Positions 1 to 8,045 of a stretch of 64,000 bases of DNA are shown here, in pieces (position 1 is the first letter of the stretch; the number at the start of each line of letters is the position of its first letter). The notes under the pieces were generated by a model. The model was not told where the DNA came from and ran no database searches. It saw nothing but the letters and a program-made list of their open reading frames with translations. The position numbers and the translations under genes were made by a program. The stretch comes from an uncultured Blautia sp. (GTDB lineage: Bacteria; Bacillota; Clostridia; Lachnospirales; Lachnospiraceae): assembly GCA_934408705.1 (NCBI GenBank), contig CAKRVL010000001.1, forward strand, positions 10,571-74,570, in the 5' to 3' direction.

Positions 1-194
1 AGTATAGTAAGGTAGCACCGGAAGAAATGAAAAATGAAATGAGATTTCGTGAGGATCTGGGTTTCAGTTCTCTGGATTTCATGTCCTTTTTGGGTGAGCT
101 TGAGGACACTTTTGACATTGAGCTTGACGAGGGTGAAGTGTTGAAAATCACAACTCTTGGCGAAGCAGTTAATCTGCTGGATGAGCTTCAGTAA
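1..194 (+). CDS. Acyl carrier protein, C-terminal part (5' end outside window)
   Basis: This is the end of a small carrier-protein gene, read in the frame that starts at base 3. The visible 63 residues contain EDLGFSSLDFMSFLGELED, in which the serine before Leu-Asp is the expected phosphopantetheine attachment site, followed by the acidic helix typical of acyl carrier proteins. It is followed after 59 nt by an adenylate-forming ligase gene, so it probably carries the acyl group that this enzyme activates. It is distinct from the AcpP of the fatty-acid operon at 41.9 kb. A DltC-like or peptide carrier role cannot be excluded from the fragment. Confidence 0.8.
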   Translation, partial: YSKVAPEEMKNEMRFREDLGFSSLDFMSFLGELEDTFDIELDEGEVLKITTLGEAVNLLDELQ

Positions 195-253
195 TCTTTT
201 TTTGAAGTGTAACTTATAAATTGAACGGTTCAAAAAATAATGGGAGAACAGAT

Positions 254-1798
254 ATGCTGGTCAGAAATATATTAGAAGAAAGTGTATGCAAATTTGGTGA
301 AGTGAAAGCAGTCAGATGGCTTAACAAAAAGGAAATCATGGAAAGAAGCTACCTGGAACTGATGGAAAATGTGGTTTTTACCAGAAAAGGTCTTCTTGCA
401 GAAGGCTTTGAGGGAAAACACATTGCATTGATCGGAACAAGTTCTGTAGAATGGATGGAAAGCTATCTGGGAATCATTACCGGATGCACCACAGCAGTAC
501 CGCTGGATGCAGCACTTCCCTGTGAGGATTTGATTGACCTGCTCAATCGTTCCGATTCTGCCGCACTTTTCTTAAGTCCGAAACACAGACCATATCTGGA
601 AGCATTTCTTGCAAACTGCCCGAAGCTTCAGAAGGTATGGATGCTTCAGGAAGAGGTAGAAGATGCGCCGGCAAAGGTATATGGCATTGATGAGCTTCGA
701 AATGCAGGAAAGAGTGCATCCGCAGATTCTGGCTGCCCGGATGCTGAGGATATTGCGACCATTATCTTCACTTCCGGAACAACAGGAAAGAGCAAAGGTG
801 TTATGCTGACACAGAACAATCTGGCATCCAACGTTGAGGCAGTAAAGATTACGGCAGAACCGGGAACTGCCATGCTCAGTGTGCTTCCGATCCATCATGC
901 ATTCTGCCTTGTTATGGACTGGCTGAAGGGATTCTCTCTGGGGGCAACTCTTTGCATCAATGATTCCCTGCTTCATATGGTAAGAAATATGAGTATTTTC
1001 AAACCGGATATTATGCTTATGGTTCCAATGATGATTGAGACGATTTATAAGAGGCTGTCTGCTGCTGATCCGTCAATTCCGAAGGAAGTTCTGGCAGAAA
1101 AGGTATTCGGTGGAAACCTGCACATTATTTTTACAGGTGGTGCACATCTGGATCCGTACTATATTGACCGTCTGGCAGAATATGGCGTTGAAGTGCTGGA
1201 AGGCTATGGAATGTCAGAGTGCTCCCCTGTTATCAGTAATAATACGCCAGAGAACCATAAAAAGGGTTCTATCGGAAAACCACTTGAGAATGCAGAAATC
1301 AGATTTGAAAATGGTGAAATTCTGGTAAAAGGCAGCAGCGTTATGAAGGGATACTATCAGATGCCAAAGGAGACCGCAGAGGCTTTAAAGGATGGCTGGT
1401 TGCATACCGGTGACAAGGGATATATGGATGAAGATGGTTATCTGTTTATCAATGGACGAGTGAAGAACCTGATCATTCTGTCCAACGGTGAAAATATATC
1501 TCCGGAAGAGCTTGAGAATAAGCTGGCGCTTAATCCGCTGGTAGGCGAAGTGATCGTAACGGGTGAGGACAGTGGCCTGACAGCCCGAATCTATCCGGAG
1601 CAGGCTGTTGTGGAAGCGAAAGCATTGGATGCAGAAGCAATTCAGACACAGCTTCAGGCATTTCTGGATGAATATAACAAAAAACAGCCCACCTATCGCC
1701 GTATTACAGGACTGGTTGTCCGCAAAAATCCATTTCTCCGCAACACAACAAAGAAGATCAGGAGACAGGATGTTCTGATTGACGAGCCTCTGGAATAA
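254..1798 (+). CDS. Adenylate-forming acyl ligase (acyl-CoA/acyl-ACP synthetase family)
   Basis: The protein (about 514 aa) belongs to the AMP-binding superfamily: the P-loop-like motif TIIFTSGTTGKSKGV, the core motif GYGMSECSPVI and the hinge region DGWLHTGDKGYMDEDGYL are all visible, with a C-terminal lysine-rich segment (NTTKKIRRQD). It should activate a carboxylic acid with ATP and pass it to CoA or to the carrier protein encoded just upstream. ATG 254 is preferred because GGGAGA lies about 6 nt before it; a TTG at 221 in the same frame has no good ribosome site. The resemblance to long-chain fatty-acid ligases is general, so the substrate is unknown. Confidence 0.8.
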   Translation: MLVRNILEESVCKFGEVKAVRWLNKKEIMERSYLELMENVVFTRKGLLAEGFEGKHIALIGTSSVEWMESYLGIITGCTTAVPLDAALPCEDLIDLLNRSDSAALFLSPKHRPYLEAFLANCPKLQKVWMLQEEVEDAPAKVYGIDELRNAGKSASADSGCPDAEDIATIIFTSGTTGKSKGVMLTQNNLASNVEAVKITAEPGTAMLSVLPIHHAFCLVMDWLKGFSLGATLCINDSLLHMVRNMSIFKPDIMLMVPMMIETIYKRLSAADPSIPKEVLAEKVFGGNLHIIFTGGAHLDPYYIDRLAEYGVEVLEGYGMSECSPVISNNTPENHKKGSIGKPLENAEIRFENGEILVKGSSVMKGYYQMPKETAEALKDGWLHTGDKGYMDEDGYLFINGRVKNLIILSNGENISPEELENKLALNPLVGEVIVTGEDSGLTARIYPEQAVVEAKALDAEAIQTQLQAFLDEYNKKQPTYRRITGLVVRKNPFLRNTTKKIRRQDVLIDEPLE

Positions 1799-1804
1799 CA
1801 CGCT

Positions 1805-2383
1805 CTAAGACAATAGCGGCAGCATACCGGATAAAAAAATCTCAGACAGAATATCGGCGATCACTTCCGGTGCCAGATTAAAATTATCCCGTGTCCATTT
1901 GTGCAGAACGCCGACAGTACTACCGATGGCGCAGGTGATCACATAAGAAAATTCTTCCTTTGTGCGTCTGGAAGGCCTGGAATTAGATGTAGTGTCTGTG
2001 ACATAATGATGGAGCATGGTCAGCATTTTTTCAAACAGATGATTGCCATGAGGCGTGCTCAAAAGACCAGACAGAAAAGGATTTTCCATAGTGTACCGGC
2101 ACAGAGTCAGAAAATAGGAACGGCAGATGTCCCGGTCATTTTGGGGATGGAAGCTTTCCATCATGGAAAAAACATCCTGAATCGTTTTATCCTCAATTGC
2201 AGAGATTAGTGAAGGAATATCCTGATAGTGATTGTAAAAGGTACTCCTGGCAATACCTGCTGTTTTAATGATATCAGATACTGTGATCCTGTCGGGCTTC
2301 TTTTCCTTTAGCAATTTGAAAAAAGCACCTAAAATGGCTTCGTTAGCCACGGAATATCTTTCATCGGGAATTGTATGTTTCAT
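1805..2383 (-). CDS. TetR/AcrR-family transcriptional regulator
   Basis: About 192 aa. The N-terminal helix-turn-helix reads ITVSDIIKTAGIARSTFYNHYQDI, the classic TetR recognition helix, and the rest is a helical ligand-binding domain. The start at 2383 is set by a strong GGGAGGA ribosome site; the reading frame is open further upstream to 2437 but without such a site. It is convergent with the acyl ligase (7 nt between stops) and divergent from the 5'-nucleotidase gene, which makes either a possible target. The ligand is not predictable. Confidence 0.9.
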   Translation of the reverse strand: MKHTIPDERYSVANEAILGAFFKLLKEKKPDRITVSDIIKTAGIARSTFYNHYQDIPSLISAIEDKTIQDVFSMMESFHPQNDRDICRSYFLTLCRYTMENPFLSGLLSTPHGNHLFEKMLTMLHHYVTDTTSNSRPSRRTKEEFSYVITCAIGSTVGVLHKWTRDNFNLAPEVIADILSEIFLSGMLPLLS

Positions 2384-2598
2384 AGCTGTGTCCTCCCGGG
2401 GGCTTTTGCCCTTAACATCATACCTAAAGTATATCATAAAGCTGTCAATAAAAGAATCAAAAACGTAAAAAAGTGGCAGCTTTTACAGATTGGGACTGGT
2501 CTACAGGCCAATGTCTTGGTACAATGTAATCAGTGAAACAATCCATAGGTATCATAATCGGGAGCTTTTGCCCCGTTTTGAAAGAAAAGGAGAAACAT

Positions 2599-4551
2599 AT
2601 GAAGACACGGAAACGAATTCTGTCAATCATGCTTACCATTGCAACACTGCTTCTGCTTGTGCTGGATATTCCTGTAGCAGCCGCCGCCGGGACGAAAAAG
2701 GTAGACGTTTTGTTTACCCATGATACCCATTCCCATCTGGACAGTTTTTCAACAATTGTGGATGGCCAGCAAGAAATAGTTGGCGGATTTGCAAAAATAA
2801 AAACCCTGATGGACGAAAAGAAGAAAGAAAATCCGGATACTCTTGTGCTGGATGGGGGAGATTTTTCCATGGGCACACTGATCCAGACAGTATATGATAC
2901 TGAGGCGGCAGAGCTTCGGATGCTTGGGTATCTTGGATATGATGTGACAACCTTTGGCAATCATGAATACGATTACCGGTCAAAGGGCCTGGCAAATATG
3001 CTGAAGGCAGCTATTGCTTCCGGTGAAACAGTACCTGAGATCGTAGTGTGCAATGTGGATTGGGACGCTATGGAGCAGGATGGTCTGAACGATGGCCAGA
3101 GTCAGATCAAAGAGGCGTTTAAGGCCTATGGTGTGAAGGACTATGTGGTGGTTCAAAAGGGTGATACAAGGATAGCAGTAGTTGGTGTATTTGGAAAAGA
3201 TGCCCTGGAATGTGCCCCTACATGTGAGCTGTTGTTCAAAGATCCGGTGGAGGCAGTAAAGGAGACAGTAGCCGAGATTAAGGAAAATGAGAACGTGGAT
3301 ATGATCGCATGTGTGTCCCACGGTGGAACCTGGGAGGACGAGGACAAATCAGAGGACGAAATCCTTGCCAAAAAGGTGCCAGAGCTTGATCTGATCATCA
3401 GTGGACATTCACACACAGAGCTGGAAGAGGCAATCAAGCATGGGAACACATATATTGTGTCCTGTGGTGAGTACGGAAGAAATCTTGGCTCACTATCAAT
3501 GACGCAGAAGCAGGATGGACGTTGGGAGATGACTGCCTACGAGCTGATTCCCGTGTCTGAAGAGGTCAAGCCGGATCAGGCAACACAGAAACGGATTGAT
3601 GAATTAATGGATACAGTAGACACCAATTATCTTGCCGATTTTGGTTATACCAGGGATGAAGTTCTCGCTGAGAATGATGTTGAATTCAACAGCCTGGAGG
3701 AAATGGGCACGAAGCATGAAGAACTGAATCTTGGTGATATCATGTCTGATGCATATGTATATGCCGTGGAAAATTCAGAATACTACGATGGAGATCCGGT
3801 AGATGTAGCGGTTGTACCAAGCGGAACTGTCCGTGACACATATACGAAGGGCGATGTTACAGTAGAAGATGTCTATAATTCTTTCTCCCTGGGAATCGGA
3901 AAAGACGGGGTGGCAGGATATCCACTGATCAATGCATATCTGACCGGAAAAGAATTAAAGCTGGCAGCAGAAGTGGATGCTTCCGTTTCTGATTTTATGA
4001 CAACTGCAAGATTATATTGCAGTGGACTGAATTTTACATACAATCCTCATCGAATGCTTCTGAATAAGGTAACGGACTGTTATCTGACCAGAGTGGACGG
4101 AGAGAGAATCGAAATCCAGGATGATGAGCTGTATCATGTTGTGACAGATTTGTACACCGGACAAATGCTCGGCTCCGTAATGAAAATGTCCTATGGTCTG
4201 CTGGCCCTCGAACCAAAGGATAAGGACGGCAATCCTATTAATAATCTGGAAGATCAGGCAATCATGGAAGACGGCAGAGAATTAAAGGCTTGGGATGCCA
4301 TCGCAAGATATATGAAGTCCTTCGAAGATACAGACGGTGATGGAATTGCCAATGTACCGGAATATTATGCAGCTACACATAACCGTAAGGTTGTGGATGA
4401 CAGCAGAAATATAATAGATCTGGTGAAAAATCCGAACAAATTCTCAGTAATGATAGTGTTAATCGGTCTGTTCTTTATTGTGATCATTATCCTTATTGTT
4501 GTTCTGATCCGCAAAATCATCCGCAAGGTCAGAAGAAAAAAAGATATGTGA
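2599..4551 (+). CDS. Membrane-anchored 5'-nucleotidase / metallophosphoesterase (UshA-like)
   Basis: About 650 aa. A signal peptide (MKTRKRILSIMLTIATLLLL...VAAAAG) is followed by a calcineurin-type metallophosphoesterase domain with the motifs FTHDTHSH, DGGDFSMGT, FGNHEYDY, VSHGG and SGHSHTE, then a 5'-nucleotidase C-terminal domain. Unlike soluble UshA, it ends with a hydrophobic segment and a basic tail (RKIIRKVRRKKDM), which would anchor it in the cell membrane with the enzyme outside. It probably hydrolyses extracellular nucleotides or cyclic nucleotides for phosphate and nucleoside salvage. The start at 2599 is chosen for AAAGGAG 8 nt upstream; the open frame begins at 2533. Confidence 0.9.
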   Translation: MKTRKRILSIMLTIATLLLLVLDIPVAAAAGTKKVDVLFTHDTHSHLDSFSTIVDGQQEIVGGFAKIKTLMDEKKKENPDTLVLDGGDFSMGTLIQTVYDTEAAELRMLGYLGYDVTTFGNHEYDYRSKGLANMLKAAIASGETVPEIVVCNVDWDAMEQDGLNDGQSQIKEAFKAYGVKDYVVVQKGDTRIAVVGVFGKDALECAPTCELLFKDPVEAVKETVAEIKENENVDMIACVSHGGTWEDEDKSEDEILAKKVPELDLIISGHSHTELEEAIKHGNTYIVSCGEYGRNLGSLSMTQKQDGRWEMTAYELIPVSEEVKPDQATQKRIDELMDTVDTNYLADFGYTRDEVLAENDVEFNSLEEMGTKHEELNLGDIMSDAYVYAVENSEYYDGDPVDVAVVPSGTVRDTYTKGDVTVEDVYNSFSLGIGKDGVAGYPLINAYLTGKELKLAAEVDASVSDFMTTARLYCSGLNFTYNPHRMLLNKVTDCYLTRVDGERIEIQDDELYHVVTDLYTGQMLGSVMKMSYGLLALEPKDKDGNPINNLEDQAIMEDGRELKAWDAIARYMKSFEDTDGDGIANVPEYYAATHNRKVVDDSRNIIDLVKNPNKFSVMIVLIGLFFIVIIILIVVLIRKIIRKVRRKKDM

Positions 4552-4619
4552 TAATATCACAGAAAATGGGAATAAAATCTGATATACTACAATCACAAAT
4601 AAAACAGGAGGGCAAAGAA

Positions 4620-4925
4620 ATGTCAGTAATTCATGTAGATAAATATAATTTTCAAAACGAAGTAATGGAGTCAGATAAACCGGTGCTGTTGGATTTCTGG
4701 GCACCCTGGTGTATGCCTTGCCGCATGGTAGGACCGATTCTGGAAGAAATTGCAGCGGAACGTTCTGATATTAAAGTGGGAAAAATCAATGTAGATGAAC
4801 AGCCGGAGCTTGCTGGACAGTTTCATGTTATGAGCATCCCTACACTGCTTGTTATTAAGAATGGAAAAATCGTAAATCAGTCTGTAGGAGCGATGCAGAA
4901 GGAAGCAATCCTTGCTATGCTGTAA
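4620..4925 (+). CDS. trxA: Thioredoxin with CMPC active site
   Basis: 101 aa, a single thioredoxin fold: DFWAPWCMPCRMVGPILEEIA holds the redox pair Cys31-Met-Pro-Cys34, and the cis-proline loop is MSIPT. The middle residue is Met instead of the usual Gly of WCGPC, which should change the redox potential or partner choice. The start at 4620 follows an AGGAGGG site; the open frame reaches back to 4548 without one. It lies just after the nucleotidase gene and before a strong terminator. Confidence 0.92.
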   Translation: MSVIHVDKYNFQNEVMESDKPVLLDFWAPWCMPCRMVGPILEEIAAERSDIKVGKINVDEQPELAGQFHVMSIPTLLVIKNGKIVNQSVGAMQKEAILAML

Positions 4926-4998
4926 AGAGCAAAAAAATTATAAATTTTACTTGCAAATTCCAGATGTATAAAGTATTCTATAAACACCATAAAGTTAT

Positions 4999-5035
4999 AA
5001 CACCTCTCCTACTTTGTGCAGGAGAGGTGTTTTTG
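4999..5035 (+). terminator. Rho-independent terminator after the thioredoxin gene
   Basis: A perfect 12-bp stem (AACACCTCTCCT with AGGAGAGGTGTT) with a 9-nt loop is followed by a run of T. It separates the thioredoxin gene from the prepilin-like gene. Confidence 0.92.
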
Positions 5036-5074
5036 AAAATGCTATTGTTTGAATTTACTAGTTAGGAAGACTGA

Positions 5075-6073
5075 ATGAAATATAAAATCTGGAATAGGAA
5101 TGAGGGATTCACGCTTGCGGAGCTTTTGATTACAGTTGCGATTATTGGTGTTCTCGTAGCTATAGGAATCCCTGTTTTATCTAATCAGCTGGAGAAAAGC
5201 CGTGAGGCTGCTGACCTTGCCAATGTGCGTGCAGCATATGCAGAAGTGATGACTGCCCAGATTACCGGAGATGAGGGGAATCAAACCCAGACTGTAAAAC
5301 TTAAGCAGAAGAAGGATGACTGGGAGTCAGATCCGGTGACAGTTGCAGGAATTACCCACTATAAGAAGGATGGAAATACTCCAAACTGGATAGGAGTTCC
5401 CGGGGCAGATGGAGAGTGTAAGGTAACCTACGATGCATCTGTAGATACTACGACGGGTGAGCCGGTAGGCATATGCTTCGAATGGAGCGGAAGCAGCGGG
5501 AATAACGGAAATGACAAAAATGACGAAGATAATGGAAATAACGGGGAGAATACAAAGCCTGGAATTGATTTCAACGAAGATATACATGGGCTGGTTAATG
5601 CCACAGGATTGTTATCACAGCATAAGACTACACAGTTCGAAATAGATTCAAAATGCCCCAATTCCGTTATGGTTAAGGCTGTGCGGGAGAAGCTTGGAAG
5701 CAACAGCTTATTGAATTATGGCACCTGGGCATATCTGGCAGATTCCAAGAGTCCTAACAATGAATGTGCATATTTGTTCTGGACCGCTGTAGATACGAAT
5801 GCGGTTGGCGCCGGGCAGAAAATACCGGTTATTGTCAGCAGTGATAAAGGTGGTTACTACATTTCTGAAACAACGACGGCGGAAAGAACCAGTAAAAATG
5901 GTGCATATGTCGCGATTGCCGATCATATGCTAAATTATAATTCTTTTAAGGATTATACCACAGGTACAAAGTATTCCACCATGGAAGAGGCTTATAAAGC
6001 ATATACAGAAATGGTGGAGAATGGGAAGTATTCTCAGGAAATTAAAGACAGCTTGAACGATCTGCCCAAGTGA
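5075..6073 (+). CDS. Prepilin-like protein with type IV pilin N-terminus
   Basis: 332 aa. The N-terminus MKYKIWNRNEG/FTLAELLITVAIIGVL is a canonical prepilin peptidase site (cleavage after Gly, Phe at +1, Glu at +5) followed by the hydrophobic pilin helix. After residue 60 comes a soluble region with an Asn/Gly/Asp-rich linker (around residues 145-165) and a globular C-terminal domain with Tyr-Thr rich segments. No pilus ATPase, platform protein or peptidase gene is in the window, so it would depend on machinery encoded elsewhere. It is flanked by terminators on both sides and is therefore probably transcribed alone. Its surface role (pseudopilus, competence or adhesion) is unknown. Confidence 0.8.
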   Translation: MKYKIWNRNEGFTLAELLITVAIIGVLVAIGIPVLSNQLEKSREAADLANVRAAYAEVMTAQITGDEGNQTQTVKLKQKKDDWESDPVTVAGITHYKKDGNTPNWIGVPGADGECKVTYDASVDTTTGEPVGICFEWSGSSGNNGNDKNDEDNGNNGENTKPGIDFNEDIHGLVNATGLLSQHKTTQFEIDSKCPNSVMVKAVREKLGSNSLLNYGTWAYLADSKSPNNECAYLFWTAVDTNAVGAGQKIPVIVSSDKGGYYISETTTAERTSKNGAYVAIADHMLNYNSFKDYTTGTKYSTMEEAYKAYTEMVENGKYSQEIKDSLNDLPK

Positions 6074-6085
6074 TAGACAATAACG

Positions 6086-6125
6086 AAAAAACAGTTACCT
6101 TCCTTACGAAAGTAACTGTTTTTTA
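6086..6125. terminator. Bidirectional terminator between prepilin and XRE genes
   Basis: AAAAAACAGTTAC pairs with GTAACTGTTTTTT around a 13-nt loop. The A-run on one side and the T-run on the other allow it to act for both convergent genes. Confidence 0.85.
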
Positions 6126-6134
6126 CGTTCAGGA

Positions 6135-6467
6135 TCAATCTTCATCCATCCATACCTTCATGGTCTTCAGAAGCTTCTGTTTCTCCGGAATACCCATTTT
6201 ATGTAATTGTTCGGAAATCTCCCTGTCCAGAGCTGTTTCACGATATTCAGAGTCAATTCTGCCAATCAGTGAATCCAGAGAGATATTCAGCAGTCTTGCA
6301 TAATAAATCAGGATACGCAGTGACATTGCAGTTCGGTTGTTCTCCACATTACTGATGTAGCCAGGGGTTACGTTCAGAGCCTTGGCAACCTCTGCCTGGG
6401 TAAGCTTCATTTTGATTCTCAGTTCTTTCATTCGTGATCCTAAGTTTTCGTAATCAATCTGGTTCAT
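6135..6467 (-). CDS. XRE-family helix-turn-helix regulator
   Basis: 110 aa. The N-terminal half is a Cro/C1-type HTH: LGSRMKELRIKMKLTQAEVAKALNVTPGYISNVENNRTAMSL. The C-terminal half is a short helical tail (YRETALDREISEQLHKMGIPEKQKLL) with no sensor domain that I recognise. The start at 6467 has a GGAGAA ribosome site 7 nt upstream; the frame is open to 6557. It is convergent with the prepilin gene and has the 158-bp repeat directly upstream of its promoter region. Confidence 0.88.
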   Translation of the reverse strand: MNQIDYENLGSRMKELRIKMKLTQAEVAKALNVTPGYISNVENNRTAMSLRILIYYARLLNISLDSLIGRIDSEYRETALDREISEQLHKMGIPEKQKLLKTMKVWMDED

Positions 6468-6575
6468 AATCTGTTCTCCAATCTTTTTTACCGGTGCTAA
6501 GCAGCGGGCTTTCATAGCTGGTAATGCCTGTATAAGCTGATATATCCCTTTACGCACTATTTAAGCTGTCGTTTT

Positions 6576-6737
6576 TGAACGCAGATAAGCATTCCCCCAC
6601 TTCAAGTGCGCGGAGCACTAAGCGGTGGGTAAGGGGGATGCTTATGTCAGTGGGAGCCTTCAGCTCCCACTGACAGGTCGCGAAGCGACTGCGTTCATGA
6701 GCAAGTAGCAAAGCGGACCTGGAATGTCCGCTTTACA
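6576..6737 (+). repeat. Structured 158-bp intergenic repeat, copy 1
   Basis: First of three near-identical copies (others at 35020 and 62313), all in the same orientation and without indels. It folds as an outer stem GAACGCAG/CTGCGTTC that encloses three hairpins: a long one (ATAAGCATTCCCCC with GGGGGATGCTTAT, itself capped by AGTGC/GCACT), GTCAGTGGGAGC/GCTCCCACTGAC, and GTCGC-GAA-GCGAC. A fourth hairpin (AAAGCGGAC/GTCCGCTTT) follows. It could be a structured RNA or a mobilised REP/MITE-like element. It carries no open reading frame of interest. Confidence 0.85.
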
Positions 6738-6844
6738 CTGCGGCTTCTTTATTCATAATATAAAGTATATAGAAAATATATGAAAAATAAAAGCTGTAAA
6801 TTGTATGCTATTTATTTTATAGCTATATATCAGGTGCGATAATT

Positions 6845-6928
6845 TTGACATTTCTGCCTCAGATATCATATAATGATATGAGAGTCAAAAGGTCTTTTGA
6901 CACTCATTTGACACTGGTATCATATAAT
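6845..6928 (+). promoter_or_regulatory. Tandem promoters with an internal palindrome
   Basis: A consensus promoter TTGACA (6845-6850), 18-nt spacer, TATAAT (6869-6874) is followed by a second TTGACA (6897-6902) and TATAAT (6923-6928) with a longer 20-nt gap. TATCATATAATGA is repeated at 6864 and 6918. Between them GTCAAAAG-GT-CTTTTGAC (6884-6901) is a perfect palindrome that overlaps the second -35 box, which suits a repressor operator. The elements precede the 6970 gene. Confidence 0.6.
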
Positions 6929-6969
6929 GAAAGAATAACTTGGAAATTAAATTATGAGGGAATTATTTT

Positions 6970-7947
6970 ATGCAGGATACATTTGAGATGCTGGAAGAGC
7001 TTCTGGAGCAGGAGCAGTTCGAGCTGCTTTTTTCGGAAGAAGCCCAACCGCGGAGAGGGGAAAAGCAAAGTCCCGGTGATATTCGTCTGGTATACCTGAT
7101 GAATGATGCAGTGGAAAGCTTTCTTATCTTTAAAAACGCCAGGCTTACAGGATCTTATATCAGTGATTATGAAGGCCCGTTGAAATCGTCCTTAAGTCAG
7201 GAAGAGAATCAATACATACTGGTTGTCTGGCAGGGGGCAAATGCAGTTACTTTGTTCTTTGAAAAGCTGGAGCTGGAGGTTCACCTCTACAATTATGGAG
7301 AAATCGCACATTTCTGGGTGCCCGGATATGAATATCTGCGTCAGCTGGAGTACCGGATTGCCATTGCAAGAGACAAACTTGACTATCTGGGGGAAGAATT
7401 TTGTACAAAGGAAGAACAGCGGCTGGTACAGCTGGCAGATTTTCCTCCACTGAATTACTGCTGCTATCCAGCGGTACCCAGACAGTATATTGTGCCAAAG
7501 GAAGAACCATGGATTCCAACACAGGCAGCCTTTCAGGTTATGGAAAAGCTGATAGAAGAGGCGCAGGACAGATCATTGCTTTGTCTGCTGCACATTTATA
7601 AGAAATTTCCCCACTCCTTTGTGGCAGAGATTTTTGCCAGAGCCCTGCATAAGAGCAGGCACCAGGCAGTGATTGAGCTTCTTACCCGGAAAATAAAAAG
7701 AGAAGCAGGGACTTATCCCAACCGTTCCTTCGGAGAAGAGGCTGACAGACGTCTGGGCAGTCTTCTGGAAAAAGCGTGGAAGCTCCAGGAGAAATTAGCG
7801 CAGGATGGGATCAAAGCGGAAGTATTAAGAGAAGAGCCTTTTACCATAGCCAGAGACAGCCTGGATTATCAGGTGTATCTTATGATTTGGAAAAAAGGAT
7901 GGAGAAATTGCAAAGTAGAAATAAGAAAATTAACAGAGAAATGCTGA
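6970..7947 (+). CDS. Uncharacterised protein, possibly DUF3878 family
   Basis: 325 aa, soluble, no signal peptide or membrane segment. Visible features are an acidic N-terminal helix, a central part rich in aromatic residues (HFWVPGYEYLRQLEYRIAIARDKLDYLG), and a helical C-terminal half with charged repeats. The composition recalls the DUF3878 proteins of Clostridiales, but I cannot confirm this without a profile search. The stop at 7947 is followed closely by the dipeptidase gene (98 nt). The paired promoters upstream suggest regulated expression. No function is proposed. Confidence 0.7.
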   Translation: MQDTFEMLEELLEQEQFELLFSEEAQPRRGEKQSPGDIRLVYLMNDAVESFLIFKNARLTGSYISDYEGPLKSSLSQEENQYILVVWQGANAVTLFFEKLELEVHLYNYGEIAHFWVPGYEYLRQLEYRIAIARDKLDYLGEEFCTKEEQRLVQLADFPPLNYCCYPAVPRQYIVPKEEPWIPTQAAFQVMEKLIEEAQDRSLLCLLHIYKKFPHSFVAEIFARALHKSRHQAVIELLTRKIKREAGTYPNRSFGEEADRRLGSLLEKAWKLQEKLAQDGIKAEVLREEPFTIARDSLDYQVYLMIWKKGWRNCKVEIRKLTEKC

Positions 7948-8045
7948 AAAAGCTGAGAGCATTTACAAAAGAAAATATCAGAAGATAACAGGACATGGAC
8001 AAACTGTGACCTGCAATAATAAAAGAACTTCAGGAGGAAAAACAA

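Noticed and set aside
2440-2598. Promoters between the TetR and nucleotidase genes
   Set aside because: A TTGACA and a TATACT are visible on the minus strand but their spacing is wrong, and the plus-strand TACAAT has no matching -35, so none is listed.
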